A DNA stretch of 64,000 bases from CAWKKW01 sp963850345 (GTDB lineage: Bacteria; Acidobacteriota; Terriglobia; Terriglobales; Acidobacteriaceae): positions 394,161 through 458,160 of the forward strand of contig CAWKKW010000006.1 in NCBI GenBank assembly GCA_963850345.1, given 5' to 3'. The notes below the pieces were generated by a model. The model was not told the origin of the DNA, did no database searches, and saw only the letters and a list, made by a program, of their open reading frames with translations. A program made the position numbers and the translations under genes. Shown piece by piece: positions 1-8,185 of this stretch (its first letter is position 1; every line of letters begins with the position of its first letter).

Positions 1-2
1 AA

Positions 3-695
3 GCCCTCGCCGATCCATCGCTCGATTGGGACCAGGCGATCGAACGCATATCCGAGCACTGCAACTTGAGCATCGGCGATCTGCTCACCACACCTGTGAC
101 CCTGCACATCGCACCTACGCCAGACCTGGACGCCAGCCTCTCCATCAGTTCTCAGAACCTGCCCAGCGGCGCCTGCAAGCTGCATATTGAGCTCCAAAAC
201 ATAAGTCCTCTTCTCAGCGGGATCGAAGCCCTGCGCGCGGAGGCACTGCCCCAGTCGCTCGTCTCCGCGCACCTGCTGCTCGGCATTAGCGGCGGAGAAT
301 TCATCTCGCTGCTCGAACCTCCGAATTTCTACGGTGCCGACGCGAAAGCCTGCACGAACGCTGGTGTCTTTCCCGTGCTGGCGGGCAACGAGCCCGATCG
401 ATCCATCCTGCTCCTATCGCCCATCATTATGTACGACTATCCCCAGATCTCGCCCGAAAGCGCTGGCGACTTCTTCGATGGCACAGAGATGGACGAGATG
501 CTGACTCTTCGCGTTCTCACCCTAACCGACGCCGAAAAAGAGGAGATGCGCAATGGTGATCCCCGCGCTCGCCGCATTCTCGAACGCACGGAAGCCCTGA
601 CCAGCGAAGAGGTGCTCAGGACCCATGGCATTATCCGGCCCGTGCGTGACATCTCGCGAGAGATCTTGCGAGATCTCCCGGGAGACGCCTCATGA
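3..695 (+). CDS. Conserved [NiFe]-hydrogenase-cluster protein, 5' end missing
   Basis: The reading frame is open to the left edge of the window, so the N-terminus lies outside; a TTG at 66 is possible but nothing favours it as the start. The C-terminal half has a conserved-looking stretch (SPIIMYDYPQISPES, then DGTEMDEMLTLRVLTLTD) followed by charged helices. From memory, similar proteins of unknown function accompany the structural genes of group 1h high-affinity hydrogenases in acidobacteria and actinobacteria; this was not checked by search. The stop overlaps the next start by 4 bp, so the gene is translationally coupled to the rest of the hydrogenase operon. No catalytic motif or membrane segment is visible. 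A role in assembly or insertion of the hydrogenase is inferred from context only. Confidence 0.6.
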   Translation, partial: ALADPSLDWDQAIERISEHCNLSIGDLLTTPVTLHIAPTPDLDASLSISSQNLPSGACKLHIELQNISPLLSGIEALRAEALPQSLVSAHLLLGISGGEFISLLEPPNFYGADAKACTNAGVFPVLAGNEPDRSILLLSPIIMYDYPQISPESAGDFFDGTEMDEMLTLRVLTLTDAEKEEMRNGDPRARRILERTEALTSEEVLRTHGIIRPVRDISREILRDLPGDAS

Positions 696-1042
696 GACAC
701 AATCCGCCCGATGGATTCGTAACCGAATGGAATCCCTTCGAGGAAGAGAAAGCCCCGCCCGACTCGGTGCAGGTGTGGACTGCCGAAGGAAGATTCGAAC
801 TCCGCGTCGGTGATCGGGTCCGCATCCGTCCGCAGAAAACCGCCGATATCCTTGACCTCGCACTCACGGGCAAAGTCGCTGTCATCGAAGCGATCGAGCA
901 GGACCTTGAGGACAAGATCCTGTTGGCCGTAGTGCTCGACGATGATCCTGGGCGTGAATTCGGCATGATGCGCCAGCCTGGTCACCGCTTCTTTTTCGGC
1001 GTCGAAGAGGTCGAGCCTTATAACGAGGGCGCCGCGAAATGA
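692..1042 (+). CDS. Small conserved hydrogenase-cluster protein
   Basis: A 116-residue soluble protein without signal peptide or membrane segment. Its core (GDRVRIRPQKTAD at about residues 39-51, then LTGKVAVIEAIEQDLED, VVLDDDPGREFG and PGHRFFF) suggests a small beta-barrel resembling SH3-like or KOW-like folds; this fold assignment is a guess. The start overlaps the upstream stop (ATGA-type) and the stop overlaps the maturation protease start, so it is an integral member of the operon. Equivalent small proteins occur in group 1h hydrogenase clusters, as far as I recall, without an assigned biochemical role. Confidence 0.6.
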   Translation: MRHNPPDGFVTEWNPFEEEKAPPDSVQVWTAEGRFELRVGDRVRIRPQKTADILDLALTGKVAVIEAIEQDLEDKILLAVVLDDDPGREFGMMRQPGHRFFFGVEEVEPYNEGAAK

Positions 1043-1599
1043 CCAGGAATATCCTCATTGCGGGCGTTGGCAACATCTTCCTCGGAGACGACGCATTTGG
1101 GGTCGAAGTCGCCCGTTCGCTCCTCCGCCGCACTCTTCCCGACGAAGTCCAGGTGAAGGACTTCGGCATACGTGGCCTCGACCTCGCATACACTCTGCTT
1201 GAACCGTGGCATACAGTGATCCTGGTCGATGCGATGCCTCGCAAGGAGCCGCCGGGTACGCTGTTCGTTCTTAAACCGGATCTGGCCGGACTGGGAGACC
1301 CAGGTGCTTCCGGAATGGATCTGAACCCACATGGCATGGATCCGGTGCGCGTCCTCAATCTCGCCGCCTCGCTCGGTCCTATCGCCGCCCGGATTCTCGT
1401 GGTCGGCTGTGAGCCTAACGATTTTGGCTGCGAGTTGGAAGGCCGCATGGGACTTTCGCCAGAAGTGCAAGCCGTAGTAGAAGCAGCATCGAACCTGATC
1501 GAAGAGCTGGTCGGAAGGATCCTAGCCGAACGCACGAGCGATCCGATGCAGTTGCAGACTTCCGTACTGTTGACGGGCCACAGAGAGGTGACATCATGA
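1039..1599 (+). CDS. [NiFe]-hydrogenase maturation protease (HyaD/HycI family)
   Basis: This endopeptidase removes the C-terminal extension of the hydrogenase large subunit after Ni-Fe centre insertion. The N-terminus carries the family signature GVGNIFLGDDAFG (about residues 9-21), whose acidic residue is a nickel-binding position in HybD/HycI. Further family-like segments are VDAMP near residue 70 and GCEPNDFG near 127. The length of 186 residues is slightly above the usual 150-180. It overlaps the gene before it, and its stop overlaps the ATG of the 35-residue membrane peptide. The large and small subunits should lie left of the window. The family call is secure; the subgroup (1h) is inferred from neighbours. 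Confidence 0.93.
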   Translation: MTRNILIAGVGNIFLGDDAFGVEVARSLLRRTLPDEVQVKDFGIRGLDLAYTLLEPWHTVILVDAMPRKEPPGTLFVLKPDLAGLGDPGASGMDLNPHGMDPVRVLNLAASLGPIAARILVVGCEPNDFGCELEGRMGLSPEVQAVVEAASNLIEELVGRILAERTSDPMQLQTSVLLTGHREVTS

Positions 1600-1703
1600 C
1601 AGCAAAATTGTTTCTTGGAGCAGCATTGGGCCTCGCCGCAGTCATAGTCGCGGTCATGGTTGCTCCCGATATTAAGCGATACATCAAAATCAGCACAATG
1701 TAA
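1596..1703 (+). CDS. 35-residue single-pass membrane peptide of the hydrogenase operon
   Basis: ATG at 1596 overlaps the stop of the protease (ATGA). The product is one hydrophobic helix (LFLGAALGLAAVIVAVMVAP) followed by a short basic tail (DIKRYIKIS). Very small membrane proteins of this kind occur at the same place, between protease and hypA, in actinobacterial group 1h clusters; I believe they are catalogued as DUF6893, but I could not check this. A role in membrane attachment or assembly of the hydrogenase complex is possible but unproven. It is short enough for automated callers to miss. Confidence 0.6.
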   Translation: MTAKLFLGAALGLAAVIVAVMVAPDIKRYIKISTM

Positions 1704-1739
1704 CTGCTGTAGTCACATTTTAAAGGTGGAAGGCAGTGA

Positions 1740-2087
1740 ATGCACGAGCTATCGATCGTTCTCAGCATCATCGACGAGATCGGCGAGGAATGTGAGGCGC
1801 GTGGACTGCGTGCGGTAGAGGTCGTACACCTCAAGGTCGGCGTCTTCTCGGGCGTGGACCCCGATGCGCTTCTGTTCGCGTGGGAACTCACCTGCGAGGG
1901 CACGGCGCTCGAGCATTCGCGACTGGAGATTGAGACCGTTCCGCTGATCCTTCACTGTGCCGTCTGCGATCAGGACCGCGTGCCGCCATCTTGGTATCAG
2001 CTCTGCTGTCCCGTGTGCGAGACGCCGAGCGAGACCGTAGTCAGCGGCCGCGAACTTGAAGTAGTCTCGCTGGAGGTTGCCGCTTGA
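1740..2087 (+). CDS. hypA: Hydrogenase nickel incorporation protein HypA
   Basis: HypA delivers Ni2+ to the hydrogenase large subunit together with HypB. The protein begins MHELS, giving the conserved His2-Glu3 nickel site. Its C-terminal half has the zinc site as two cysteine pairs (CAVC near residues 73-76 and CPVC near 90-93). The length of 115 residues is typical. A purine-rich stretch (aaaggtggaagg) precedes the ATG. The TGA stop overlaps the TTG start of hypB, so the two are translationally coupled. Confidence 0.95.
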   Translation: MHELSIVLSIIDEIGEECEARGLRAVEVVHLKVGVFSGVDPDALLFAWELTCEGTALEHSRLEIETVPLILHCAVCDQDRVPPSWYQLCCPVCETPSETVVSGRELEVVSLEVAA

Positions 2088-2815
2088 GCACTCGCATTGT
2101 AGAAGTGCGCGCAAGAGTGATGAAACAAAATGATCTGCTCGCCCATGCTCTTCGGGAGCGATTCGCGGCTGCGGGTGTCAGGGTTGTCAGCCTGGTCTCA
2201 AGCCCAGGCTCGGGAAAGACCGCCTTCCTTGAGAAGCTTCTCGCAGCCCTTGCGACAGAATTCCGCGTCGCCGCACTGGTAGGAGACCTCGCCACAGAAA
2301 ACGATGCCGCACGCCTCAGGCGCGCCACGCCAAACGTGCGCCAGATTACTACCGGAACCATATGCCACCTCGACGCGCAGATGATCGACAAAGCGCTTAA
2401 CGGATGGCGTCTCGATGAGTTCGATTTCCTCTTCATCGAGAACGTCGGCAATCTTGTTTGCCCCTCCAGCTACGATCTCGGCGAGGAGCTTCGGTTTGTC
2501 TTGCTCTCCGCCACCGAAGGGGAGGACAAACCGCTGAAATATCCTACGATCTTCAACAGCTCCGATGTCGCCATCATCACCAAGATGGACATGGCCGATG
2601 CTGCCGAGTTCGATGTTGCCTCTGCTCGCCGAAACATCGAGAGCGTGTGTCCTGGAATCCAGATCATAGAGGTGTCTGCCAAGACAGGATCCGGCATGCA
2701 GGAGGTCCTTGATTTACTGCGCGATCCACTCGCTCGTCGAAGCGTGGCCCATCAGAGTTTAAGGTGCGAGCTACCCTGTAGCTCAGGGATGAAGTCTCTC
2801 GAAGAGGAGCGATAA
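2084..2815 (+). CDS. hypB: Hydrogenase accessory GTPase HypB
   Basis: A GTPase that drives nickel insertion with HypA. It has the Walker A motif SSPGSGKT near residue 40, the switch segment VGDLATENDAARL, FLFIENVGNLVCP as the Walker B region, and the guanine-specificity stretch ITKMDMAD. Translation most likely begins at the TTG overlapping the hypA stop, which gives the normal short N-terminus without a polyhistidine stretch. The last 20 or so residues after LLRDPL are not typical of the family. hypC-F are not found downstream, so the operon ends here or the others lie elsewhere. Confidence 0.95.
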   Translation: MSTRIVEVRARVMKQNDLLAHALRERFAAAGVRVVSLVSSPGSGKTAFLEKLLAALATEFRVAALVGDLATENDAARLRRATPNVRQITTGTICHLDAQMIDKALNGWRLDEFDFLFIENVGNLVCPSSYDLGEELRFVLLSATEGEDKPLKYPTIFNSSDVAIITKMDMADAAEFDVASARRNIESVCPGIQIIEVSAKTGSGMQEVLDLLRDPLARRSVAHQSLRCELPCSSGMKSLEEER

Positions 2816-2875
2816 ACCAGGATCAGTGGGTGACTCGGTTCTCCCATTGGTGACTTACTATCCGATCCTCCTGGT
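2816..2875. terminator. Possible terminator hairpin after hypB
   Basis: ACCAGGATC (2816-2824) pairs with GATCctCCTGGT (2864-2875) with a 3-nt bulge, directly after the hypB stop. The loop is about 39 nt and no uridine run follows, so it may be a processing site, or an arm of an old insertion. Confidence 0.3.
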
Positions 2876-3021
2876 TAATGATCAGGTCCTGATAACTCGA
2901 ATTCTTTGAGGGGTCAAGCCGTCAGTGAGTGACTCGGCGACAAAGCGCTCGCCAAGATTCTTCATCAGTCTCGAGTGCTCGGGCCGCCCAAAGGAAGATT
3001 AAGGGGCGTATTCTAGCCGAC

Positions 3022-3390
3022 ATGCAATTCTCCATGGATGAACACGGCAACATTGTGAAAGAGCCGGCGACGAATGACGACCTCGCGCTTTGGGCGACGG
3101 CATTACAGGCGAAATATTTCCACGGATTCGACGCGTCCAATATGCGGGTCGCCATTGATGTTGAACCGCATCCACGTGGGCCGTCTGTTTATTTTCCAGA
3201 GAAGAACTCGATCGCGATTTCGGAAAGGATCACGCCGTTCCATGAGCTTGCGAAAATCGCATTGCTACACGAAATGATCCACGTAAAGCTGTACGTCGAA
3301 TACAAGGATCCCGATGAGGCACATGGACAACGTTTCCAGGCGGAGATGCAACGCCTCATTTCCGAAGGCGCCTACAACAATCTCCTCTAG
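3022..3390 (+). CDS. SprT-like zinc metalloprotease-fold protein
   Basis: The product of about 122 residues carries an HExxH site (LLHEMIHVKLYVEY) followed by a third histidine in EAHGQRFQAEM, the arrangement of SprT-like putative metallopeptidases. The fold is small and has no signal peptide, so it should be cytoplasmic. The ATG at 3022 was preferred to a GTG at 2929 because the intervening residues look non-coding; neither has a good ribosome binding site. It lies next to a serine recombinase on the other strand, in accessory DNA. Substrate unknown; some SprT-like proteins act on DNA-protein complexes, but nothing here proves that. Confidence 0.6.
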   Translation: MQFSMDEHGNIVKEPATNDDLALWATALQAKYFHGFDASNMRVAIDVEPHPRGPSVYFPEKNSIAISERITPFHELAKIALLHEMIHVKLYVEYKDPDEAHGQRFQAEMQRLISEGAYNNLL

Positions 3391-3406
3391 TCGCCCTTCG
3401 CCCACC

Positions 3407-3976
3407 TTATTCAGCTTTAACACTACTGTTCGCACGAACTCTGCGGAAGAAGGTGGGAACAGAGATGCGAAACCGTTGGGCGATTTGCTGGGCGGTGAAG
3501 TTGCCGGTACTCCAGAGCGCTTTTATCTTTTCGTCCTGGTCTGCGTTGGTGACCTTTTTGCGTCCACCGATGCGGCCACGGGCGCGGGCTGCTACAAGGC
3601 CTGCATTTGTTCGCTCACGGATTAGATTGCGCTCGAACTCTGCAAGCATCCTGAACATTTGAAAGACGAGCTGCCCGCTGGCCGTTGTGGTGTTGATTTG
3701 CTCGGTAAGGGAGATGAACTCGATGCCGGACTTGTCGAGGCGTTCGACTATCTCCAGCAGGTCGCGGAGGGAGCGTGCAAGACGGTCCAGCTTCCAGACA
3801 ATAAAAGTGTCTCCCTTCTTCAGAGTGTCGAGGCACTTCGCCAGCTCAGGCCGGTTGAGAATCCGCCCGCTCTTCCGCTCAGTGAAGATGTTCTTGCATC
3901 TGGCCTTCTTCAGGGCGTCGATCTGTAGGTGTGGCGTCTGGTCATTGGTCGAGACGCGTGCATATCCGATCCGCAT
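3407..3976 (-). CDS. Serine recombinase (resolvase/invertase family)
   Basis: A 189-residue small serine recombinase. The N-terminal catalytic domain starts MRIGYARVST with the nucleophilic serine at residue 9, followed by FIVWKLDRLARSLRDL and the E-helix region MLAEFERNLIRERT. The C-terminal domain is a helix-turn-helix of the Hin/Tn3-resolvase type (FTAQQIAQRFRISVPTFFRRV). The length matches Pin/TnpR proteins. No Tn3-type transposase lies beside it, so it is an orphan of a lost transposon, a plasmid-type resolvase or an invertase. An inverted repeat 12-63 bp upstream of its start could be its recombination site and operator. Confidence 0.93.
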   Translation of the reverse strand: MRIGYARVSTNDQTPHLQIDALKKARCKNIFTERKSGRILNRPELAKCLDTLKKGDTFIVWKLDRLARSLRDLLEIVERLDKSGIEFISLTEQINTTTASGQLVFQMFRMLAEFERNLIRERTNAGLVAARARGRIGGRKKVTNADQDEKIKALWSTGNFTAQQIAQRFRISVPTFFRRVRANSSVKAE

Positions 3977-3987
3977 AGCAAAAAAGT

Positions 3988-4039
3988 ATCACAAACGAAT
4001 GTCATGTGATATGGTGAGACTGTGATATGCGTTTGTGAT
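3988..4039. promoter_or_regulatory. Inverted/direct repeat, candidate res or crossover site
   Basis: A perfect 10-bp inverted repeat ATCACAAACG (3988-3997) and CGTTTGTGAT (4030-4039) encloses two direct copies of GTGATATG (4005-4012 and 4022-4029). It sits directly upstream of the divergently read serine recombinase, where resolvases usually have their res site and autoregulatory operator. Confidence 0.5.
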
Positions 4040-4097
4040 CGTATCGCCGCCGAAAGTGGCTCTATAAGACTGGTGCGTTTTGAAACGGAGGGTAGCT

Positions 4098-4301
4098 ATG
4101 CACTTTGCGCGGTTTTCACCGATTAATGATGATGATCGGTCCTGGAACACAGCCGCATACGAGGCAGGGTATCAGGCGCGGCTAGAAGGCGCGTCAGCAT
4201 CCATGACAGCGACCCGCTCCTGGAGAGCCGGCTGGGTCGATGCGGACATGGACTGTCTAAGCGGACGTGGGCCGATAGGGGCTGGAGACCGTATCCATTG
4301 A
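4098..4301 (+). CDS. Rmf-like small protein
   Basis: A 67-residue protein with an ATG at 4098 preceded by an acceptable ribosome binding site (ggagggtagct). The middle reads AYEAGYQARLEG and SWRAGWVDADM, which resembles the G-Y-x-A and W-x-x-G-W pattern of ribosome modulation factor (Rmf)-like small proteins. Rmf dimerises and hibernates ribosomes, but this group of short relatives is largely uncharacterised, and the conserved cysteine-proline of true Rmf is absent. It stands alone after the recombinase. Confidence 0.45.
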   Translation: MHFARFSPINDDDRSWNTAAYEAGYQARLEGASASMTATRSWRAGWVDADMDCLSGRGPIGAGDRIH

Positions 4302-4725
4302 TCTTGCGCGTGATGCGACGACGCGGCGCTAATGCCCGCATCTCGGTTTGCGCAGGAGGCAGGCCGCTGATCGCCACCTACTCCGTTCCGGCCCCTCCGT
4401 CTCATAGCTGGTGCCGATGATCAAGTCGACGGCCTTCTGGGCGTTGGCGGCGGCATGAACAATAATTCAGCGCTTTCTGTCGCACCTATCGGGAATCAGT
4501 GCGTGTCGAGGGTGAGGCAGTAGAGGTGTCGGTGCCAAGGTCGCGAAGCAGGAGTGGGGCGGCAGAGGGATCGAGGCCGAACTAGATATATACGCTTCCG
4601 GTGTAATGGATATTTTCAGATCGATGGGCAACAACCAGCTCGTCTTGCTGCAGTTTCCAAGAACCTACTATTTCTTCGCAACTGCCTGGGACATGAAATA
4701 CTAAAACCGTCCCGAAGCAACGGTC
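4302..4725. other. Intergenic stretch, no gene supported
   Basis: No reading frame here has a start, ribosome binding site and family-like sequence together. Some segments (for instance around 4410-4460 on the minus strand) look like decayed coding sequence but could not be assigned. Confidence 0.4.
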
Positions 4726-5226
4726 ATGGGCGACCTCGCGGAGCAGCTGTATCCCGAGCACAAGGATTTGATTGCGAATGCATTTCTCGCGCTCCGCGAA
4801 AGTGATCCAGAGCGGATTCGCGCAATCCTCACTCCTCTCCAAGAACTTATCCACAAAAGGAGCGCAGGACGTCTCGGGGCACTTGGCCGCTACTTGTTTC
4901 CGGATGCGATGGTGATTGCGAGGAATGTCGAGCAACAACTCGGCATCCGCCTGGCTCGGCAATCGCTGATTGCGGCCATGCAAGGAAAGCCAACTCTCAG
5001 CCAATGCGCGGAACTCGTGGAAGCCTACTTCGATAAGCTTCTGGCGTGGAATAAAGAAACAGGATGGGACAAGATGATCGACATCAATGTCTGGCCTATG
5101 CCCATCTATGAGGACGGCAAGGATCTTGACGAAGCCCTGGCCCGTCTGAAACAAGTCCTCGGAGCGGGAAACCCCTACACTAGCTACGCTCAGGTTGACG
5201 CCTTCTTCTCTGTGAAGGTGAGGTAA
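4726..5226 (+). CDS. Hypothetical soluble protein
   Basis: A 166-residue mostly helical protein without signal peptide or membrane segment; I do not recognise the family. Charged, well-mixed composition and sustained amphipathic helices (for example LIANAFLALRESDPERIRAIL and AELVEAYFDKLLAWNKETGW) argue that it is a real gene. No clear Shine-Dalgarno sequence precedes the ATG at 4726. It is followed by an IS110 relic on the other strand. Confidence 0.5.
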   Translation: MGDLAEQLYPEHKDLIANAFLALRESDPERIRAILTPLQELIHKRSAGRLGALGRYLFPDAMVIARNVEQQLGIRLARQSLIAAMQGKPTLSQCAELVEAYFDKLLAWNKETGWDKMIDINVWPMPIYEDGKDLDEALARLKQVLGAGNPYTSYAQVDAFFSVKVR

Positions 5227-5234
5227 GGCGAGCA

Positions 5235-5400
5235 ATCGCACAGGGCTTGTTCATAGGTACGCACACTACACCTGGATCGAGATGGCACAAATGCACGCCT
5301 GCGCGAAACGGCCTCCGCAAGACCACCTTGCCTTGTTGATCCATCCCATGCCCTGGAAGACATTCTTCGCCAAGTCAATGCCGATCACGGTAGTGTTCAT
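5235..5400 (-). pseudogene. IS110-family transposase, N-terminal relic
   Basis: From an ATG at 5400 the minus strand reads MNTTVIGIDLAKNVFQG, the start of the RuvC-like DEDD domain of IS110/IS1111 transposases with the first catalytic aspartate. After about 23 codons the frame breaks, and the continuation (KVVLRRPFRAG) is found in another frame. The remaining 300 or so residues are missing. Other IS110 pieces lie at 44.4-44.6 kb and 49.3-49.8 kb. Confidence 0.75.
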
Positions 5401-5618
5401 CGTGCACGCCTCCGTCATTCGTAGTGGTTGATCTAACACGTCCCACTTTGGCGCTTCGATGCCGTTTTCGATCGGTTACGCTTCTTGGGTTCCTTCCTCG
5501 GGTTCCAACGCGCCCTGCTTGCGAATAGGTAAGCCAGCGGCAGTGATCTTCTTGCAGAAAAGGCGCGCCCCGACTCCAGAAGAGACATACGGACTTAGGT
5601 TGAACTCGAACTATTCGG

Positions 5619-6516
5619 CTACGAGCTAGATCTGTTGATCTCCGAGTTACTGCCCGAAAAAATGTCATGGGAGTTTCGCATATCGGTGGGTCCAATTGGG
5701 AGCGAAAGCCGAAATGTGGTTCCGCGCCTACCCTCAACCTGCGAGCTGCGTACCCTAAGCTGGCCCCCATGCTTATTCACGAGTAAGCCGAGATAGCCAG
5801 AGGCCCAGTCCGGTGCCCATTTGTTTGCTAGTTGTGTAGGGCTCAAAGAGCGTCTTCTTAATATGGCTTGGGATACCGCTGCCGTTGTCTGCAACAGCAA
5901 TATGTATAGCATTGGGTCTCGCCCGAACCCGAATAATTAGAAAGGCCCCTTCCGACGGGAGGGCGTCCAGAGCATTTAGCAGCAGGTTTGATAGAACTTG
6001 AAGGATGTCGCTGGCAAATACCCTCGCTGTGGCGGGACCGCCAAGGTCTCTTGTCAAGGCAACGTTGCCCGCCGTCATTTTGTCTGAATGGAGCTTCAGC
6101 GCAGACTCCACAATTTCGATCAAATCTGTGTCGCTCGGCTCCGAGCGGTCACGGTGAAAAGCCAGTACGCTGCCTGTCACCTTTCCTAGCGCCTTTAACT
6201 GACTTTCGATTACCTCCATATTTTGAACGACCCGCTCTGGTTCATTCGCCTGAAGCTTTGTGAGGAACACCAGGTTAGTAATGGCAGCCAGGGGATTGTT
6301 GACCTCATGCATTACGGCACCTGCGTAGCGACTGGCCAGCTCTAAGCGTTCGCAACGCTGCAAGGCGTGCTCGCACTGATTCAACCGTTGCCTAAGATGC
6401 TCGATGGTTTCTGGGGCATTCACAATGCGATTCTCCGGCTCACCAGCCAGCGCTCTGAGCCCTTCAATGTGATCTGAAGTGTCGAGCCGATCGGTGAGTT
6501 GTACGGACTCACGCAT
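5619..6516 (-). pseudogene. Sensor histidine kinase with a single frameshift
   Basis: The frame from 6516 codes for a short coiled N-terminus, the phospho-acceptor H-box (GAVMHEVNNPLAAITNLVFL, about residues 65-84), the N-box (LSNLLLNALDAL) and the G-boxes (VADNGSGIP, GTGLGLWLS), then stops at 5773. The missing end (VNKHGGQLRVRS and TTFRLSLP) continues in a different frame to 5619. Losing one base near 5787 explains it: adding one base restores WLSRGLLVNKHGG. It lacks an N-terminal sensor domain of its own. It is either a young pseudogene or a sequencing error. Neighbouring receiver genes on + suggest an old two-component group. Confidence 0.8.
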
Positions 6517-6746
6517 GTGCTAAGTACCTGAAGAGGTGAGCCGAGACGACACGGGCGGGTACGTCACAGAACATACGCAGAAATGGGCAACTTACATCCT
6601 GGGGGCCGAATCACGGCCATGCCCCCGGACTTGTTGCTAAGTCACCGAAGAAGACAGGTGAGCCGCTACTGTCTAGTGCGTCCAAAAAGTCTGGAGAAAA
6701 TGTCAGGGGGTGCGGTATTATCAGGTCTCCCCAGAAAGTTGGATAC

Positions 6747-7142
6747 GTGCCGAGACCAGGGCCCCGTGTGTTCGTCGTGGACGATGAACACGTCATCGCC
6801 AGCAGTTTAGCTGCAATCCTTCAAATCAGCGGCTTTAACGCAACCGCTTTTGGAAACCCGCTCGAGGCGCTCCATGCGGCCGATGTTGAAGCGCCCGATC
6901 TCCTGATCTCGGACGTAGTAATGCCGCAGTTATCTGGTATTGAGTTAGCTAAGCGCCTCAGCTTCCAGCATCCTTCCTGCAAGATCCTGCTTTTCTCGGG
7001 TCAGGCCGCAACTGCGGATCTGTTACAGCAGGCTAGCGGGAAAGGGTGCGAGTTTACCTTGCTCTCGAAACCAGTCCACCCCACAGATATGTTGCGTGAG
7101 ATCCGTCGCACCCTGGCGCCCAGCAAATCGTTTTTGCAGTAG
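6747..7142 (+). CDS. Single-domain response regulator (receiver only)
   Basis: 131 residues forming one CheY-like receiver domain. It has the acidic pair VVDDE near residue 10, the phospho-acceptor aspartate in ISDVVMP near 55, FSGQ for the conserved Ser/Thr and the lysine in LLSKPVHP near 110. A GTG at 6747 serves as start. There is no output domain, so it probably relays phosphate or acts by protein contact. The histidine kinase pseudogene lies just upstream on the opposite strand. Confidence 0.85.
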   Translation: MPRPGPRVFVVDDEHVIASSLAAILQISGFNATAFGNPLEALHAADVEAPDLLISDVVMPQLSGIELAKRLSFQHPSCKILLFSGQAATADLLQQASGKGCEFTLLSKPVHPTDMLREIRRTLAPSKSFLQ

Positions 7143-7268
7143 GTGGTGAGCTGGTAGCTGTTTCGTCCAATCTTATTTGAGGCTGCCGGATCTGTAGCGC
7201 GGATGCGTAATCCTTGTGAGAGACGGTGGAGAGCTGGATTCTAGGTTGGAATTGGCCGGCTAAGGAGA

Positions 7269-7878
7269 ATGGAGATTTGTCCATCAAGGCATTTCATACC
7301 GCATCCTGTTAGTTGAGGATGAGCCCGACTTGCAACAGATCGGCAAGCTGCTGCTTGAATCCAAGGGTTACGAGGTTCTTCTGGCAGGAGATGGATTTGA
7401 GGGTTTACTCGCCCTCAAACAGTCATTGCCTGACATCATCATTTCCGATCTCAGCATGCCCAACATGAACGGCTTTGAATTCCTGTCCGTTGTTCGGCGT
7501 CGCTTCCCAATCATTCCGGTGATTGTGATTTCAGGACAATTTTCTGGCACAACGGTCCCGGAGAGCGAAGCGAGAGTCATCCCCTTCGCTTCAGAGACAA
7601 TGATAGTCGGACTCTGCCGGGATTGCAGCTGGTGGCGTCAGACGTCGAGTATCATGAGCGCTCAAGAAGATCTTCGATCATCAGCCCTGCCTATACTTAG
7701 CATTAGAATCAAACATCCTTCGGGGAGCGTAAGTGGTCTAGCAGTCGTAACTAAATCGCTTCCAGGGCAAACTCAGGGGGATGGCCGGCGATTCGCAACG
7801 CGGGTACGAGAGTCAAGATATAAGACCCGCCAGCAACAGGCCTCCATCTTTGCCTCTATCGAAAGCTTTTGGCACTGA
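7269..7878 (+). pseudogene. Broken response regulator joined to a Cys-Trp protein fragment
   Basis: An ATG at 7269 follows a good ribosome binding site (taaggaga) but its frame stops after 15 codons; the receiver begins one frame over as YRILLVEDEPDLQQIG and contains the phospho-acceptor IISDLSMPNMNGFEF. The receiver ends abnormally at GTTVPESE, before the conserved lysine. It runs into VGLCRDCSWWR, which belongs to another small protein family also found at 48.0-48.3 kb. The remainder to 7878 has no recognisable content. Frameshift plus loss of the lysine make it non-functional as a receiver. Confidence 0.65.
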
Positions 7879-8185
7879 GAAACTGCTACTGGTTTGGGAG
7901 GCTGACCCGTCAAGGGGCCTTGGTGCGTGAGACTTGCCGCCTGAAAGCCGTCTGGAATTTGGGGCAAAAAGGTGATTGACACGCGATGAGCTTCGCTGCT
8001 TCCATTGTCCGAGGCTTGAATCCACTTGATAGGTACAGGCACAGGATTGAGCGACGGGTTCTTTGCAGAATCCCCATGTGTGTGTGCACAAGATCGTCCA
8101 GGATTTGCATACGGTCTCAACGAGAAATTGGCAGAACTGAATCACTACAAGCGAGAGCTGCGAGACGGACAAATTGAGGTGCACG

